From Lachnospiraceae bacterium UBA3633 (GTDB lineage: Bacteria > Bacillota > Clostridia > Lachnospirales > Lachnospiraceae): a stretch of DNA of 13,941 bases. The stretch's first letter is position 1; every line of letters begins with the position of its first letter. Shown here one piece after another: positions 13,804 to 13,941 of the stretch. Location: positions 1 to 13,941 of the forward strand of contig DFKY01000006.1 of NCBI GenBank assembly GCA_002374095.1. The letters run 5' to 3'. The position numbers were made by a program, and so were the translations under genes. The notes under the pieces are model-generated. The model saw only the letters and a list, made by a program, of their open reading frames with translations. It had not been told where the DNA came from and made no database searches.

Positions 13804-13941
13804 CTGCCCTAGCAATCTCAAAAAATGCTTCTTTTTAGCATTTTTTGAAGAGCGGAGACGATGAAGCGTCAGTGGAATCGCGTCCAGCGGTTCCACGATA
13901 GCGTAATCCGTCGACAGCGATGGTACCAACCTCCAAGCCAT
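13804..13941 (+). repeat. Structured repeat element, copy 2 (candidate non-coding RNA), reaches window edge
   Basis: Same element as 10025-10163. Hairpin I (13818-13848) is here a perfect 12-bp stem, AGCATTTTTTGA with its complement and a seven-base loop on the minus reading; about half of these 31 bases differ from copy 1 yet the stem is kept. Hairpins II and III lie in the 75 identical bases. The copy lies 130 bases upstream of surface gene 2, against about 30 for copy 1. The repeat may continue past the window. Confidence 0.6.

Noticed and set aside
10025..13941. Element copies as integron attC sites around toxin-antitoxin cassettes.
   Set aside because: The ends are not inverted repeats with the RYYYAAC/GTTRRRY core pattern, the fold is several hairpins rather than one long one, the spacing is 3.8 kb, and no integrase is present. 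Not fully excluded since the window ends at copy 2.

Overview
The window comes from a low-GC, Gram-positive-type anaerobe of the Clostridia. The nitrogenase-like operon, the deoxyxylulose-phosphate (MEP) isoprenoid gene, the choline-binding-type wall repeats and the paralogous secreted proteins fit a Lachnospiraceae member, perhaps an oral one. That placement is inference from gene content and AT-rich codon use, not from a marker gene.

Left part (1-6031, all minus strand): one tight operon reads right to left from a good promoter at 6003-6031. It holds dxr, a FecCD-type permease, its ABC ATPase, a NifH-like ATPase, a NifD-like protein and a second nitrogenase-component-1-like protein cut by the left edge. 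All junctions overlap or are spaced by a few bases. No molybdenum-nitrogenase assembly gene is seen, so this is best read as a nitrogenase-like reductase of unknown substrate coupled to a metal-chelate or tetrapyrrole importer.

Middle (6037-8177, minus strand): mtaB, a tRNA methylthiotransferase, lies behind a bidirectional hairpin terminator. Before it is a secreted protein with cell-wall-binding repeats, which has its own extended -10 promoter and a 14-bp palindrome next to the -35.

Right part (8258-13941), accessory in character: two large secreted paralogues (8258-9994 and 11986-13674) share a 55-residue N-terminal module almost identical at DNA level but differ elsewhere. Each is preceded by a copy of a ~139-bp repeat (10025-10163; 13804-13941) with 75 bp of perfect identity and a hairpin whose stem has changed sequence between copies while keeping its pairing. 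Strand-specific pairs (a G.U wobble and a tandem G.A) and a TGATATAAT box upstream of copy 2 suggest a structured plus-strand RNA. Between the copies lie hicAB (plus strand) and phd-doc (minus strand), each with recognisable control sites, and a small remnant resembling a Bro-N/DinD-type protein. The two repeat copies are direct repeats bounding a ~3.8-kb unit of two toxin-antitoxin systems and one surface gene, which looks like a modular, recombining surface-protein locus.

No rRNA, tRNA, CRISPR array, transposase or integrase was seen.
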